From a virus, in the IMG/VR virus record IMGVR_UViG_3300028569_002417, positions 161,528-225,527 of that record: 64,000 bases of DNA, one strand, 5' to 3'. A program made the translations under genes and the position numbers. Of the stretch, positions 25,073-33,630 are shown piece by piece. How positions within the stretch are numbered: the first letter of the stretch is position 1; each line of letters begins with the position of its first letter. The notes beneath the pieces were generated by a model. It had not been told where the DNA came from. It searched no databases and saw only the letters and a list, made by a program, of their open reading frames with translations.

Positions 25073-26299
25073 ATGCCAAGAAGAATAGAGGAGGATTGGT
25101 CACATTTTCGTGATGTTGTTTCTGGACGAATCCGTAAGGCTCTCAAGAAATTTATAAAAAGTGGACAAATTGTAAAAAATCGTGGGAAAAATGGCAAAAT
25201 TTCCATCACAATCCCAAAGATTGATATCCCTCATATTGTCTACGGAAGCAACGGTGAAGGTGTTGGACGTGGACAAGGCAAAGAAGGCGATGTTATCGGT
25301 AAAGATCCAAAGAACGGAAAAGGAAAAGGAAATAGCGCAGGACAAGGTGAATCAGAAGGAATCACCATCAACCTCGATCTTGATGAAGTCCTAAAATTCA
25401 TGCAGTATGAGCTTCAACTTCCTAATCTGAAGAAGAAGCCTAATGAAATTTATGATGAAATAAAAATTAAATATAACAATATTTCTTTGATTGGTCCTGA
25501 GTCCCTCAGACACAATCGTCGTACTCTTATGCAAACACTTAAGCGTCAGGCTGCTGAAGGAACTCTTGATAAGATGAAGTATGTGGCAGGAGTCAAAGAT
25601 CCTGTTCGTGTTCTTCAGCCAATCAATGAAGATAAGCGTTACAGACAGTTCAACGAAATAAAGATTCCAAGCAGCAATGCACTTATTGTTTTCGCCCGTG
25701 ATGGATCTGGATCTATGGATCAAGCTAAATGTGAAATCGTAAGCGATATGGCTTGGTGGATTGATGTCTGGATTCGTCGATTCTATGACAGAGTTGATCG
25801 CCTCTACGTCTGGCATGACAGCGAAGCAATGGAAGTAGATGAGCAAAAGTTTTATAAGTATCGATTCGGAGGAGGAACAACTTGTTCTTCAGCATTAAAA
25901 TTTGTCACTAAACAATTTGAAAACAGATATCCTCCAAATAAATGGAACATTTATGTTTTCTATTTCACAGATGGCGAAAATTGGGGTGAAGATAATCAAA
26001 TATTCATCAATTCTTTAGCTGAAGATTTCAAACCTCATGTAGTTAATTTTACAGGAATCACTCAGATTCTTGCTTCAAGTTATAATGATTCAGTCAAATT
26101 TCATGTTGATGAAGCAATCAAATCAGGAAAATTAGATAAAGAATGCGTTCGCACAGTTGCAATTGGAGGAAGCCCCGATGGAAAATCGATGTGGTCTGCC
26201 CCAGCTTTGAGCGAAGAAAATAGAAACGAACAAGTAATTGAGGCTATTCAACAATTATTGGGCAATTCAAATAAAATAGTTCAGGATTACAAGGATTGA
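25073..26299 (+). CDS. YhbH/YeaH (DUF444, VWA-like) protein
   Basis: 408 residues. The start MPRRIEEDWSHFRDVVSGRI and the Gly/Lys-rich GVGRGQGKEGDVIGKD segment are typical of the family. The C-terminal half is the vWA-like part with ARDGSGSMD (MIDAS-like DxSxS), YFTDGENW and VAIGG. It is the partner of PrkA and SpoVR in bacteria; length is close to E. coli YeaH. It lies 9 nt before spoVR. Confidence 0.88.
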   Translation: MPRRIEEDWSHFRDVVSGRIRKALKKFIKSGQIVKNRGKNGKISITIPKIDIPHIVYGSNGEGVGRGQGKEGDVIGKDPKNGKGKGNSAGQGESEGITINLDLDEVLKFMQYELQLPNLKKKPNEIYDEIKIKYNNISLIGPESLRHNRRTLMQTLKRQAAEGTLDKMKYVAGVKDPVRVLQPINEDKRYRQFNEIKIPSSNALIVFARDGSGSMDQAKCEIVSDMAWWIDVWIRRFYDRVDRLYVWHDSEAMEVDEQKFYKYRFGGGTTCSSALKFVTKQFENRYPPNKWNIYVFYFTDGENWGEDNQIFINSLAEDFKPHVVNFTGITQILASSYNDSVKFHVDEAIKSGKLDKECVRTVAIGGSPDGKSMWSAPALSEENRNEQVIEAIQQLLGNSNKIVQDYKD

Positions 26300-26308
26300 G
26301 GACTCATC

Positions 26309-29107
26309 ATGTCAAGTAAATTCTTTCACGGCTCAAGTCTTCTACTTGGTGATAACACCGTTCCCGGTGTTCAATTATCAAAAGAACTTAAAGAGTATAT
26401 CCCTGTAATTCTTAAAGCCTGCCGTGATTGGGGACTCGATTTCTATCCAACCGTTGTTCAACTTCTGACATATGATGAGATCAGCGAAATTGCCGCCTAT
26501 GGTGGTTTCCCAGTCCGCTTCCCACATTGGTCCTTCGGAATGGAATACGAAGAACTTCAACGTGGATATGAATTCGGTGGCCATAAAATATACGAAATGG
26601 TAGTGAATACAGATCCCTGTTATATCTATAATCTTAGTTCTAATACTCTTGCTGATCACTTGACTGTAGTCGCACATGCAACTGGTCATAATGATTTTTT
26701 CAAAAACAATATTCACTTCAGCGCCACTGATACGAATATGTTAAATAAAATGGCGAACCATGGGACCAGAATTCGCAATTACATGGCCAGATGGGGTAAG
26801 GAAAGGGTAACTGAGTTTCTTGATCATGTCATGAGACTCGAAACCCTTATAGATGGATCTGATGCTTGGACAGAAAAAGTTGTCAAAGATAAAAACATCT
26901 ATGACGAAAGAAAATATCATAAAGCCCGCAGACTTACTGTTGATCGTGAACGCATGTATATGGAACCATTTTTGAACACGCCTGAATTCAGGCAAAAAGA
27001 AAATCAAAAGGTTCATGATAAAGATATTGCTGATGAAATTGGTTTGTTTAAGAATCCAACTAAGAACATTCTTGGATACATTCGAGACAATGCTCCACTG
27101 AAGCCTTGGCAAGCAGATATTGTTTCGATGTTGTACGAAGAGGCTATTTATTTCTTCCCACAGAGGCAAACTAAGACTTTGAACGAAGGATGGGCCTGTG
27201 GGAAAAGGGATACTCTTGTTTGTAGTGATTTGGGTATTTTGACTTTAGGAGAAATAGTTGACAATAGAATGCCAGTCACCATTTATGATGGAGAACAAGA
27301 AAGAAAAGTTACGAATTGGTTTACTTTTGAAAATCGAGATGTGTATCGCATAGAGACTCGTCGTGGATATGTTTTTGAGGGGTCTAACAATCATCGCATC
27401 ATGGGCAGTGATGATTGGATTCGTCTGGATGGAATGTCAGTTGGACAGTCATTGAAGTTGTCTTATTCGGATATTTGGTCAAATGAATTGCAAGAAATTA
27501 CTTATGAATTACCAGAAAAAAGAATTGAACTTGATGAGATTGCCGAAATGGCATCTGTTACAAAATATCAAGTAAGTTATAGGAAATATCATTACAAAGG
27601 TGAAGAAAAAAATGATGTTTTAGGAAATCTGATTCAAGAATATGATAATCAAAAAACTACTTTCATGCGAAATAAGAGGAACATGATTAGTGTTCCTGAG
27701 TATATGAGTGAAGACTTTGCTTCATTTGTTGGGTATATGATTGGTGATGGACATATTTCCCTAGTGAAAAGAACTATGGGTTTGACATCTGGGGACAAAT
27801 CACAAATTGATCATTATGCTACTTTGCTGAAAGATTTATTTGGATTGGAATGTAAGATAAGATGGGATGGATCATCGAAAAATGGCAGGTATAGGGCTTC
27901 GATTAGCTCTAAAGATTTAGAACAACTTCTTATTCATCTTGGCATGAAAACAGGAGTTTGTGCTAGAATTAAAAATATACCAGAAATTATATTGAAGTCG
28001 CCAAAGAATGTTGTTGCGGCATTTATCAGATCTTATTTTGACTGTGATGGTTATGCTGGAAATGCAGGAGTCATACTCTCCACATCGAGCGATAGTATGT
28101 CTCGACAAATCCAGAATGTGCTTTTGAATTTCAAGATTTTGTCAACAAGAAGAAAGCAAAAGGATTCATGTTGGCATATTCGGATTACTGGTTCAGAAGC
28201 GGTTAAATTTGAAGAACAAATTGGATTTAATCTTCAAAGAAAACAAGATAAATTAAGAAAATATATTTCTGATCACAAATGGTTTGTGGAACAGAAGCTT
28301 GAAGATGAGATTGTTTCTGTTGAAAAAACTGGCACAGACACAGTTTATGATATTACAGTTGAAACAAGTCATCGATATTCATCTTGCGGATTTATAAATC
28401 ATAACAGCACCGTAGATTCTGTTATCATGGCAGAGAACGGGCATATCAGTCTTGGTCAAAATTCTGATGATTGTGGTATTATTGAATATTCTAATCACAA
28501 GATGGGAGTTCTTGGCGGTAAATACAGCATGAATCCCTATAAGATGGGATATTATTTGCTTAATGACATTCGTGAGCGTTGGGACAAAGGTCAGTTTGGA
28601 GAAGAGTGGGAAGAGTGTAACGATATCCACAAAAAAGAAAACTGGAACATCCAAACAAATAAGGGTAAAGAAAAGATTTTTGAAGTCAGGAAGTTTTATG
28701 ATGATTTGACATTTATCCATGAATTTTTCACTGAGGATTTTTGTCGCAAGCAAGAGTATTTCCATTGGAAATATTATCCCAATGGTGAATACAGGTTGGA
28801 TAGTCGAGATTATCAGGTAATCAAAAAGAATCTTATGGCTAGGCATATCAATGGTGGATTGCCATCAATTAAATTGATGGAGCCCAATTATGCTGGTCGT
28901 GGGATTATGATGTTGCAGCATGAGTCTGATGGTCGAAGTCTTTACGATCCTTATATCGGTGACGTTCTTCAATCATTAAGAGCCATTTGGGGCAATGATA
29001 TCATTCTTGCCACAGCTGATGATAACGGCAAGGAAAAAATTTATTGGCAGAGATCAGCAATATTAGAGATCATGGATCGAAGCCGTCTTTCTAAACATCT
29101 TGATTAG
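26309..29107 (+). CDS. SpoVR (YcgB)-family protein interrupted by an intein
   Basis: 932 residues as encoded; about 529 after removing a 403-residue intein, close to E. coli YcgB. Extein landmarks: WGLDFYPTVVQLLTYDEI, YPHWSFG-like PHWSFGMEYE, VAHATGHNDFF, and the conserved NEGWA, where the intein is inserted, followed by ST after splicing. The function of SpoVR/YcgB is poorly known; it works with PrkA and YhbH in stress and stationary phase. The intein breaks the most conserved motif, so it must splice for activity. Confidence 0.9.
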   Translation: MSSKFFHGSSLLLGDNTVPGVQLSKELKEYIPVILKACRDWGLDFYPTVVQLLTYDEISEIAAYGGFPVRFPHWSFGMEYEELQRGYEFGGHKIYEMVVNTDPCYIYNLSSNTLADHLTVVAHATGHNDFFKNNIHFSATDTNMLNKMANHGTRIRNYMARWGKERVTEFLDHVMRLETLIDGSDAWTEKVVKDKNIYDERKYHKARRLTVDRERMYMEPFLNTPEFRQKENQKVHDKDIADEIGLFKNPTKNILGYIRDNAPLKPWQADIVSMLYEEAIYFFPQRQTKTLNEGWACGKRDTLVCSDLGILTLGEIVDNRMPVTIYDGEQERKVTNWFTFENRDVYRIETRRGYVFEGSNNHRIMGSDDWIRLDGMSVGQSLKLSYSDIWSNELQEITYELPEKRIELDEIAEMASVTKYQVSYRKYHYKGEEKNDVLGNLIQEYDNQKTTFMRNKRNMISVPEYMSEDFASFVGYMIGDGHISLVKRTMGLTSGDKSQIDHYATLLKDLFGLECKIRWDGSSKNGRYRASISSKDLEQLLIHLGMKTGVCARIKNIPEIILKSPKNVVAAFIRSYFDCDGYAGNAGVILSTSSDSMSRQIQNVLLNFKILSTRRKQKDSCWHIRITGSEAVKFEEQIGFNLQRKQDKLRKYISDHKWFVEQKLEDEIVSVEKTGTDTVYDITVETSHRYSSCGFINHNSTVDSVIMAENGHISLGQNSDDCGIIEYSNHKMGVLGGKYSMNPYKMGYYLLNDIRERWDKGQFGEEWEECNDIHKKENWNIQTNKGKEKIFEVRKFYDDLTFIHEFFTEDFCRKQEYFHWKYYPNGEYRLDSRDYQVIKKNLMARHINGGLPSIKLMEPNYAGRGIMMLQHESDGRSLYDPYIGDVLQSLRAIWGNDIILATADDNGKEKIYWQRSAILEIMDRSRLSKHLD
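27197..28405 (+). mobile_element. LAGLIDADG-containing intein in SpoVR
   Basis: It begins at Cys after NEGWA (CGKRDTLVCSDLGILTLGE) and ends with FINHN before Ser. First residue Cys, penultimate His, final Asn and Ser+1 fit class 1 splicing. Block B-like NNHRIMG is seen, and two DOD endonuclease motifs (FVGYMIGDGHI and FIRSYFDCDGYA) lie in the middle, so it may be mobile. 403 residues. Confidence 0.9.
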
Positions 29108-29116
29108 GAGACTTAA

Positions 29117-29761
29117 ATGTCAACTTACGAGAAAAATGGTCATATTCATGGTTCATTTGATGTAATCCGTCATGGGAAGTTTGAGCATGTCGGACGTGAA
29201 GCAGTAACTATGTTTTGGAAAAGTAAGGATTGGTCTGTATTTGACAATGATATTGATGAAAACGGAGAAGTTATCAAGAATCGTGCTGACTTAAGAATTG
29301 AGTTTAATGATAAAGTGATATTAATGGAAGCTGCGACTAAAAGGCATGATCTTTTCCGTTATGCTAAGTCTGGTGTGGATGTTGAAACAAGAAAATTAAA
29401 ATACAGACGTGAAGGTCAAAAAGCTTTTGTCGCAATGTGTGATTATCATTTAGATGATAATAGAAACGCTTATTTTGGCAACGAGATGCTTATTATTCCA
29501 ATGGAATGCTTGGAATTAGCACAAAGAGATTGTGGTTCAGAATTCAAGGGAATGGGTTCTGTTGGTTCATCATTTCGCTTTGTCATGCCAGATCATGGAT
29601 GTCATCGTGTGAGAAAGAAGTGCGAAAAAGGCTATAGACAGAATGGAATGGCTGAGGATTTTTACAGAATTCCTTATGAATACATCGTGCATTATAGAAA
29701 AAACGAAGAAGGATACTATCAATTAATTAGTAAACCAATTTGGAGTGCGAAAAATGGATGA
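29117..29761 (+). CDS. hypothetical protein, possible nuclease-like fold
   Basis: 214 residues. RADLRIEFNDKVILMEAATK has an Asp, a strand and E-x-x-x-K that loosely recall a PD-(D/E)XK core, but spacing is not convincing. Conserved-looking Arg/His residues follow (KRHDLFRY). It is cotranscribed after spoVR (9-nt gap). No family is recognised. Confidence 0.55.
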   Translation: MSTYEKNGHIHGSFDVIRHGKFEHVGREAVTMFWKSKDWSVFDNDIDENGEVIKNRADLRIEFNDKVILMEAATKRHDLFRYAKSGVDVETRKLKYRREGQKAFVAMCDYHLDDNRNAYFGNEMLIIPMECLELAQRDCGSEFKGMGSVGSSFRFVMPDHGCHRVRKKCEKGYRQNGMAEDFYRIPYEYIVHYRKNEEGYYQLISKPIWSAKNG

Positions 29762-29972
29762 CAATTTTCTTTTGACTGATGAATTTATTGCTTTTTCGAG
29801 CAAGATTAAAACTATTTATGAAAATAAGAAGATTAAGAAGGCAGAGTTGAAGTCCTTCTACGACAAGACTCAGGCTGAGATCAAGGCACTTGATAATCAG
29901 GCCAAGTCTGTTGAGGATGAGTTCAATAAGTGGAAGGCAAGCCAGAAGGGTAGTGTAAAAACAGATGAGTGA
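29754..29972 (+). CDS. small coiled-coil protein
   Basis: 72 residues, MDDNFLLTDEFIAFSSKIK at the start, then a long Lys/Glu-rich helix. The ATG at 29754 has GGAG 8 nt upstream and overlaps the preceding gene's end. Function unknown. Confidence 0.6.
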   Translation: MDDNFLLTDEFIAFSSKIKTIYENKKIKKAELKSFYDKTQAEIKALDNQAKSVEDEFNKWKASQKGSVKTDE

Positions 29973-30240
29973 AAAAAATCAACTAGGTTATTACGAACCT
30001 TGTATTCACTTGTCTGCTTTTGTCTTAGGTGTAAGTTTAATTATTTCACCTAATGGTCTTTTTTATTCTTGCGCTAATCTTGTCGCTTGTTTCTTTGTCT
30101 TATCTTTCTATTGGTGTCTTTGCCTCATTCATTGGGGCCAAGACAGAGATTGGCGAAATACATTTTATATAAGCTTGGTTTGGCTTGCCAATTTAATCTT
30201 ACAAGGCTATCACGCTTATATGTTGTCTAAACCTTATTGA
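29965..30240 (+). CDS. small multi-span membrane protein
   Basis: 91 residues with three or four hydrophobic segments (LSAFVLGVSLIISPNG, LVACFFVLSFYWCLCLI, FYISLVWLANLILQGY), predicted to sit in the host inner membrane. It overlaps the preceding gene by 8 nt and is last in the yhbH-spoVR operon before a terminator. No family is recognised. Confidence 0.6.
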   Translation: MSEKNQLGYYEPCIHLSAFVLGVSLIISPNGLFYSCANLVACFFVLSFYWCLCLIHWGQDRDWRNTFYISLVWLANLILQGYHAYMLSKPY

Positions 30241-30259
30241 TTATTACCAGTTGATCATG

Positions 30260-30294
30260 AATGCCTAGAAATTATTTTCTAGGCATTTTTTCTT
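30260..30294 (+). terminator. terminator ending the yhbH-spoVR operon
   Basis: A 12-bp perfect stem (30260-30271 with 30276-30287, AATGCCTAGAAA), a 4-nt loop and TTTTCTTT. It rules out the long upstream extension of the cas12i reading frame. Confidence 0.9.
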
Positions 30295-30321
30295 TACAAA
30301 AAAATAAAAGTGTTGTACACT
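30293..30321 (+). promoter_or_regulatory. cas12i promoter
   Basis: TTTACA (30293-30298), exactly 17-nt spacer, TACACT (30316-30321; 4 of 6 to TATAAT). It follows the terminator directly, so cas12i has its own transcript start around 30328-30330. Confidence 0.55.
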
Positions 30322-30361
30322 GCTCAGTAGAAATCCGCCACAAGGGCTACAGGAGCAGTGT
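30317..30361 (+). promoter_or_regulatory. cas12i leader inverted repeat over the RBS, with a repeat-like 9-mer
   Basis: ACACTGCTC (30317-30325) pairs perfectly with GAGCAGTGT (30353-30361), and GTAG (30327-30330) with CTAC (30347-30350). The right arm includes most of the RBS AGGAG (30351-30355). AGAAATCCG at 30329-30337 is identical to nine bases of the CRISPR repeat. If transcription starts at the promoter above, the left arm would be partly outside the RNA, so the fold may need an upstream start or act at the DNA level. Confidence 0.45.
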
Positions 30362-30362
30362 C

Positions 30363-33300
30363 ATGGTCAGCGATAGCACTATTCGTCCTTATGCCAGCAA
30401 ATTGGCACCAAATGATCCTAAGCTGAAAATGCTTAACGATACATTCAATTGGCTAGACCATGCATACAAGGTATTCTTTGATGTATCAGTAGCACTTTTT
30501 GGTGCTATTGAACATGAAACTGCTCAAGAATTGATAGGTGAAAAAAGTAAATTCGACGCAGATCTAATCTGTGCTATCATGTGGTTTCGCCTAGAAGAAA
30601 AATCCGATAACCCCGGACCTCTCCAAACAGTAGAACAAAGAATGAGACTGTTCCAGAAATACTCTGGACACGAACCATCTTCTTTCACACAAGAATACAT
30701 CAAAGGAAACATAGATTCAGAAAAATATGAATGGGTAGATTGTCGTCTCAAATTTATAGACTTAGCTAGAAATATTAACACAACCCAAGAATCACTCAAA
30801 ATTGATGCATACACTCTTTTCATGAATAAATTAATTCCTGTAAGCAAAGATGATGAATTCAACGCTTATGGCTTGATTTCACAACTTTTTGGAACAGGAA
30901 AGAAAGAAGACAGATCAATCAAAGCAGCAATGCTTGAAGAAATCTCAAATATTCTCGCAGACAAAAAGCCAGATACTTGGGAAGAATATCATGATTTAAT
31001 TAAAAAAAATTTCAATGTTGATAATTACAAAGAACTTAAAGAAAAATTAAGCGCAGGAAGCAGTGGCCGTGATAGTTCTCTAGTAATTGACCTCAAAGAA
31101 GAAAAAACAGGACTACTTCAACCTAACTTTATCAAAAATCGTATTGTTAAATTCAGAGAAGATGCTGATAAAAAGAAAACTGTATTTTTATTGCCCAATA
31201 GAATGAAATTGAGAGAATTTATTGCTTCACAAATTGGACCATTTGAACAAAATAGCTGGTCAGCTGTTCTAAACAGGTCTATGGCTGCAATTCAATCTAA
31301 AAATAGCAGCAACATTCTATACACTAATGAAAAAGAAGAACGTAATAATGAAATTCAGGAATTGTTAAAAAAAGACATCTTGTCAGCAGCAAGTATATTA
31401 GGCGATTTTCGTCGTGGAGAATTTAACAGATCAGTGGTTTCAAAAAACCACTTGGGAGCAAGACTCAATGAGCTTTTTGAAATATGGCAAGACTTAACAA
31501 TGGATGATGGCATTAGAAAATATGTTGATCTTTGTAAAGATAAGTTTTCCAGAAGACCTGTAAAGGCATTGCTTCAATACATTTATCCATATTTCGATAA
31601 AATTACTGCAAAGCAATTCCTTGATGCAGCTAGTTACAACACACTTGTTGAAACCAATAATCGTAAGAAGATTCATCCAACTGTCACAGGACCAACAGTT
31701 TGTAATTGGGGGCCTAAGTCTACAATTAATGGATCAATAACACCACCAAATCAAATGGTCAAAGGAAGACCAGCAGGATCTCATGGAATGATCTGGGTCA
31801 CAATGACAGTCATAGATAATGGACGTTGGATCAAGCATCACCTTCCATTCTATAACTCACGCTATTATGAAGAACACTATTGCTACAGAGAAGGTCTGCC
31901 TACAAAAAATCAACCTCGTACTAAACAACTTGGAACTCAAGTAGGATCAACAATTTCTGCCACAAGTCTTGCTGCTCTTAAATCTCAAGAAGAGCAAGAC
32001 AGAAGGAATGATCGTAAAAATCGATTCAAAGCCCATAAATCTATCATCAGATCACAAGAGAACATTGAATATAATGTTGCTTTTGATAAGTCAACTAATT
32101 TTGATGTAACACGAAAAAATGGTGAGTTTTTCATCACTATCTCTTCTAGAGTTGCTACTCCAAAATATAGTTATAAATTAAATATTGGCGATATGATCAT
32201 GGGACTGGATAATAACCAAACAGCCCCATGCACATATTCAATTTGGCGTGTAGTGGAAAAAGATACAGAAGGTAGCTTCTTTCATAATAAAATTTGGCTT
32301 CAATTGGTAACTGACGGGAAAATAACAAGCATTGTTGACAATAACCGTCAAGTCGATCAGCTTTCTTATGCTGGCATCGAATACTCCAATTTTGCAGAAT
32401 GGAGAAAAGATCGTCGCCAATTCCTTCGATCAATTAACGAAGATTACGTTAAAAAATCAGATAATTGGCGTAATATGAATCTTTATCAATGGAATGCTGA
32501 ATATTCTCGTTTGCTTCTTGATGTCATGAAAGAAAATAAGGGCAAAAATATTCAAAATACATTCCGTGCAGAAATAGAAGAATTAATTTGTGGTAAGTTC
32601 GGTATAAGATTGGGAAGTCTTTTTCATCATTCACTCCAATTTCTTACTAATTGTAAGAGTCTTATATCATCTTACTTTATGCTTAACAATAAAAAAGAAG
32701 AGTATGATCAAGAGTTGTTTGACAGTGATTTCTTTAGGTTGATGAAAAGTATTGGGGACAAACGTGTTAGGAAACGCAAAGAGAAATCCTCAAGGATTTC
32801 ATCTACAGTATTGCAAATTGCAAGGGAAAATAATATCAAGTCTTTGTGTGTTGAAGGTGATTTACCTACAGCCACAAAGAAGACTAAGCCAAAACAAAAT
32901 CAAAAATCAATAGATTGGTGCGCCCGTGCTGTTGTCAAAAAATTGAATGATGGCTGTAAGGTATTGGGAATTAATTTACAGGCCATTGATCCAAGAGACA
33001 CAAGTCACTTAGATCCATTTGTTTATTATGGAAAGAAATCTACTAAAGTTGGAAAAGAAGCTCGATATACAATTGTTGAGCCATCCAATATAAAGGAATA
33101 CATGACAAATAGATTCGATGACTGGCATCGAGGGGTTACCAAAAAGTCAAAAAAGGGTGATGTTCAAACAAGCACTACTGTTCTTCTTTATCAAGAAGCT
33201 TTAAGGCAATTTGCTAGTCATTACGAACTTGATTTTGACTCTTTGCCAAAAATGAAATTCTATGATTTGGCTAAAAGATTGGGAGATCATGAAAAAGTGA

Positions 33301-33503
33301 TTATCCCTTGTCGTGGAGGAAGAGCTTATCTGTCTACTTATCCAGTGACAAAAGATTCCTCGAAAATAACTTTCAATGGTAGAGAAAGATGGTATAATGA
33401 ATCAGATGTGGTAGCTGCTGTTAACATCGTGCTGAGAGGCATAAGAGATGAAGACGAGCAGCCTGATGATGCCAAAAAACAGGCACTCGCTCGCACAAAG
33501 TAA
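30363..33503 (+). CDS. cas12i: Cas12i (type V-I CRISPR effector nuclease)
   Basis: 1046 residues from the ATG at 30363 (MVSDSTIRPYASK), with AGGAG 7 nt upstream; the frame is open further but crosses a terminator. It matches Cas12i by eye throughout: N-terminal AIMWFRLEEK and LFQKYSGHEP, RuvC-I MGLDNNQ (Asp616), RuvC-II CVEGDLPTATKK (Glu831), DWCARAVVKK, TSHLDPF (Asp884), PCRGGRAYLSTYP and the final ESDVVAAVN (Asp1015). Length suits the family. Cas12i processes its own pre-crRNA with no tracrRNA and cuts dsDNA next to a 5' T-rich PAM, largely by nicking. The array lies 127 nt downstream. No adaptation genes are nearby. Confidence 0.93.
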   Translation: MVSDSTIRPYASKLAPNDPKLKMLNDTFNWLDHAYKVFFDVSVALFGAIEHETAQELIGEKSKFDADLICAIMWFRLEEKSDNPGPLQTVEQRMRLFQKYSGHEPSSFTQEYIKGNIDSEKYEWVDCRLKFIDLARNINTTQESLKIDAYTLFMNKLIPVSKDDEFNAYGLISQLFGTGKKEDRSIKAAMLEEISNILADKKPDTWEEYHDLIKKNFNVDNYKELKEKLSAGSSGRDSSLVIDLKEEKTGLLQPNFIKNRIVKFREDADKKKTVFLLPNRMKLREFIASQIGPFEQNSWSAVLNRSMAAIQSKNSSNILYTNEKEERNNEIQELLKKDILSAASILGDFRRGEFNRSVVSKNHLGARLNELFEIWQDLTMDDGIRKYVDLCKDKFSRRPVKALLQYIYPYFDKITAKQFLDAASYNTLVETNNRKKIHPTVTGPTVCNWGPKSTINGSITPPNQMVKGRPAGSHGMIWVTMTVIDNGRWIKHHLPFYNSRYYEEHYCYREGLPTKNQPRTKQLGTQVGSTISATSLAALKSQEEQDRRNDRKNRFKAHKSIIRSQENIEYNVAFDKSTNFDVTRKNGEFFITISSRVATPKYSYKLNIGDMIMGLDNNQTAPCTYSIWRVVEKDTEGSFFHNKIWLQLVTDGKITSIVDNNRQVDQLSYAGIEYSNFAEWRKDRRQFLRSINEDYVKKSDNWRNMNLYQWNAEYSRLLLDVMKENKGKNIQNTFRAEIEELICGKFGIRLGSLFHHSLQFLTNCKSLISSYFMLNNKKEEYDQELFDSDFFRLMKSIGDKRVRKRKEKSSRISSTVLQIARENNIKSLCVEGDLPTATKKTKPKQNQKSIDWCARAVVKKLNDGCKVLGINLQAIDPRDTSHLDPFVYYGKKSTKVGKEARYTIVEPSNIKEYMTNRFDDWHRGVTKKSKKGDVQTSTTVLLYQEALRQFASHYELDFDSLPKMKFYDLAKRLGDHEKVIIPCRGGRAYLSTYPVTKDSSKITFNGRERWYNESDVVAAVNIVLRGIRDEDEQPDDAKKQALARTK

Positions 33504-33630
33504 GTCCTTGTCTTCAAAAGACTTACGAAATTTGCTCTTTGACAAGTAGGTTATTCTCATGTGGGTTAAGCATAACCTCTCGCTAATTGGATCGTAAGTC
33601 CTTACTCAGTATGGTATTGTGGGACAAGCC
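33504..33630 (+). promoter_or_regulatory. CRISPR leader with boxA-like site and nested inverted repeats
   Basis: No gene. It contains GTAAGTC/GACTTAC (33501-33527, across the cas12i stop); TGCTCTTGACAA (33534-33545), close to boxA antitermination sites and also containing TTGACA; GGTTAT/ATAACC (33549-33577); GACTTACGA/TCGTAAGTC (33521-33600); and GGTATTGTGGG (33613-33623), which is the exact reverse complement of the first 11 nt of repeat 1. No clear -10 follows the TTGACA. Confidence 0.6.

Noticed and set aside
30261-30362. Upstream extension of the Cas12i reading frame by 34 residues
   Set aside because: It runs through a strong terminator and the promoter; ATG 30363 has AGGAG at ideal spacing and a Cas12i-like N-terminus follows.
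33534-33567. TTGACA at 33539 as the -35 box of an array promoter
   Set aside because: No acceptable -10 lies 15-19 nt downstream; the boxA reading explains the sequence better, though a phage-specific promoter is not excluded.
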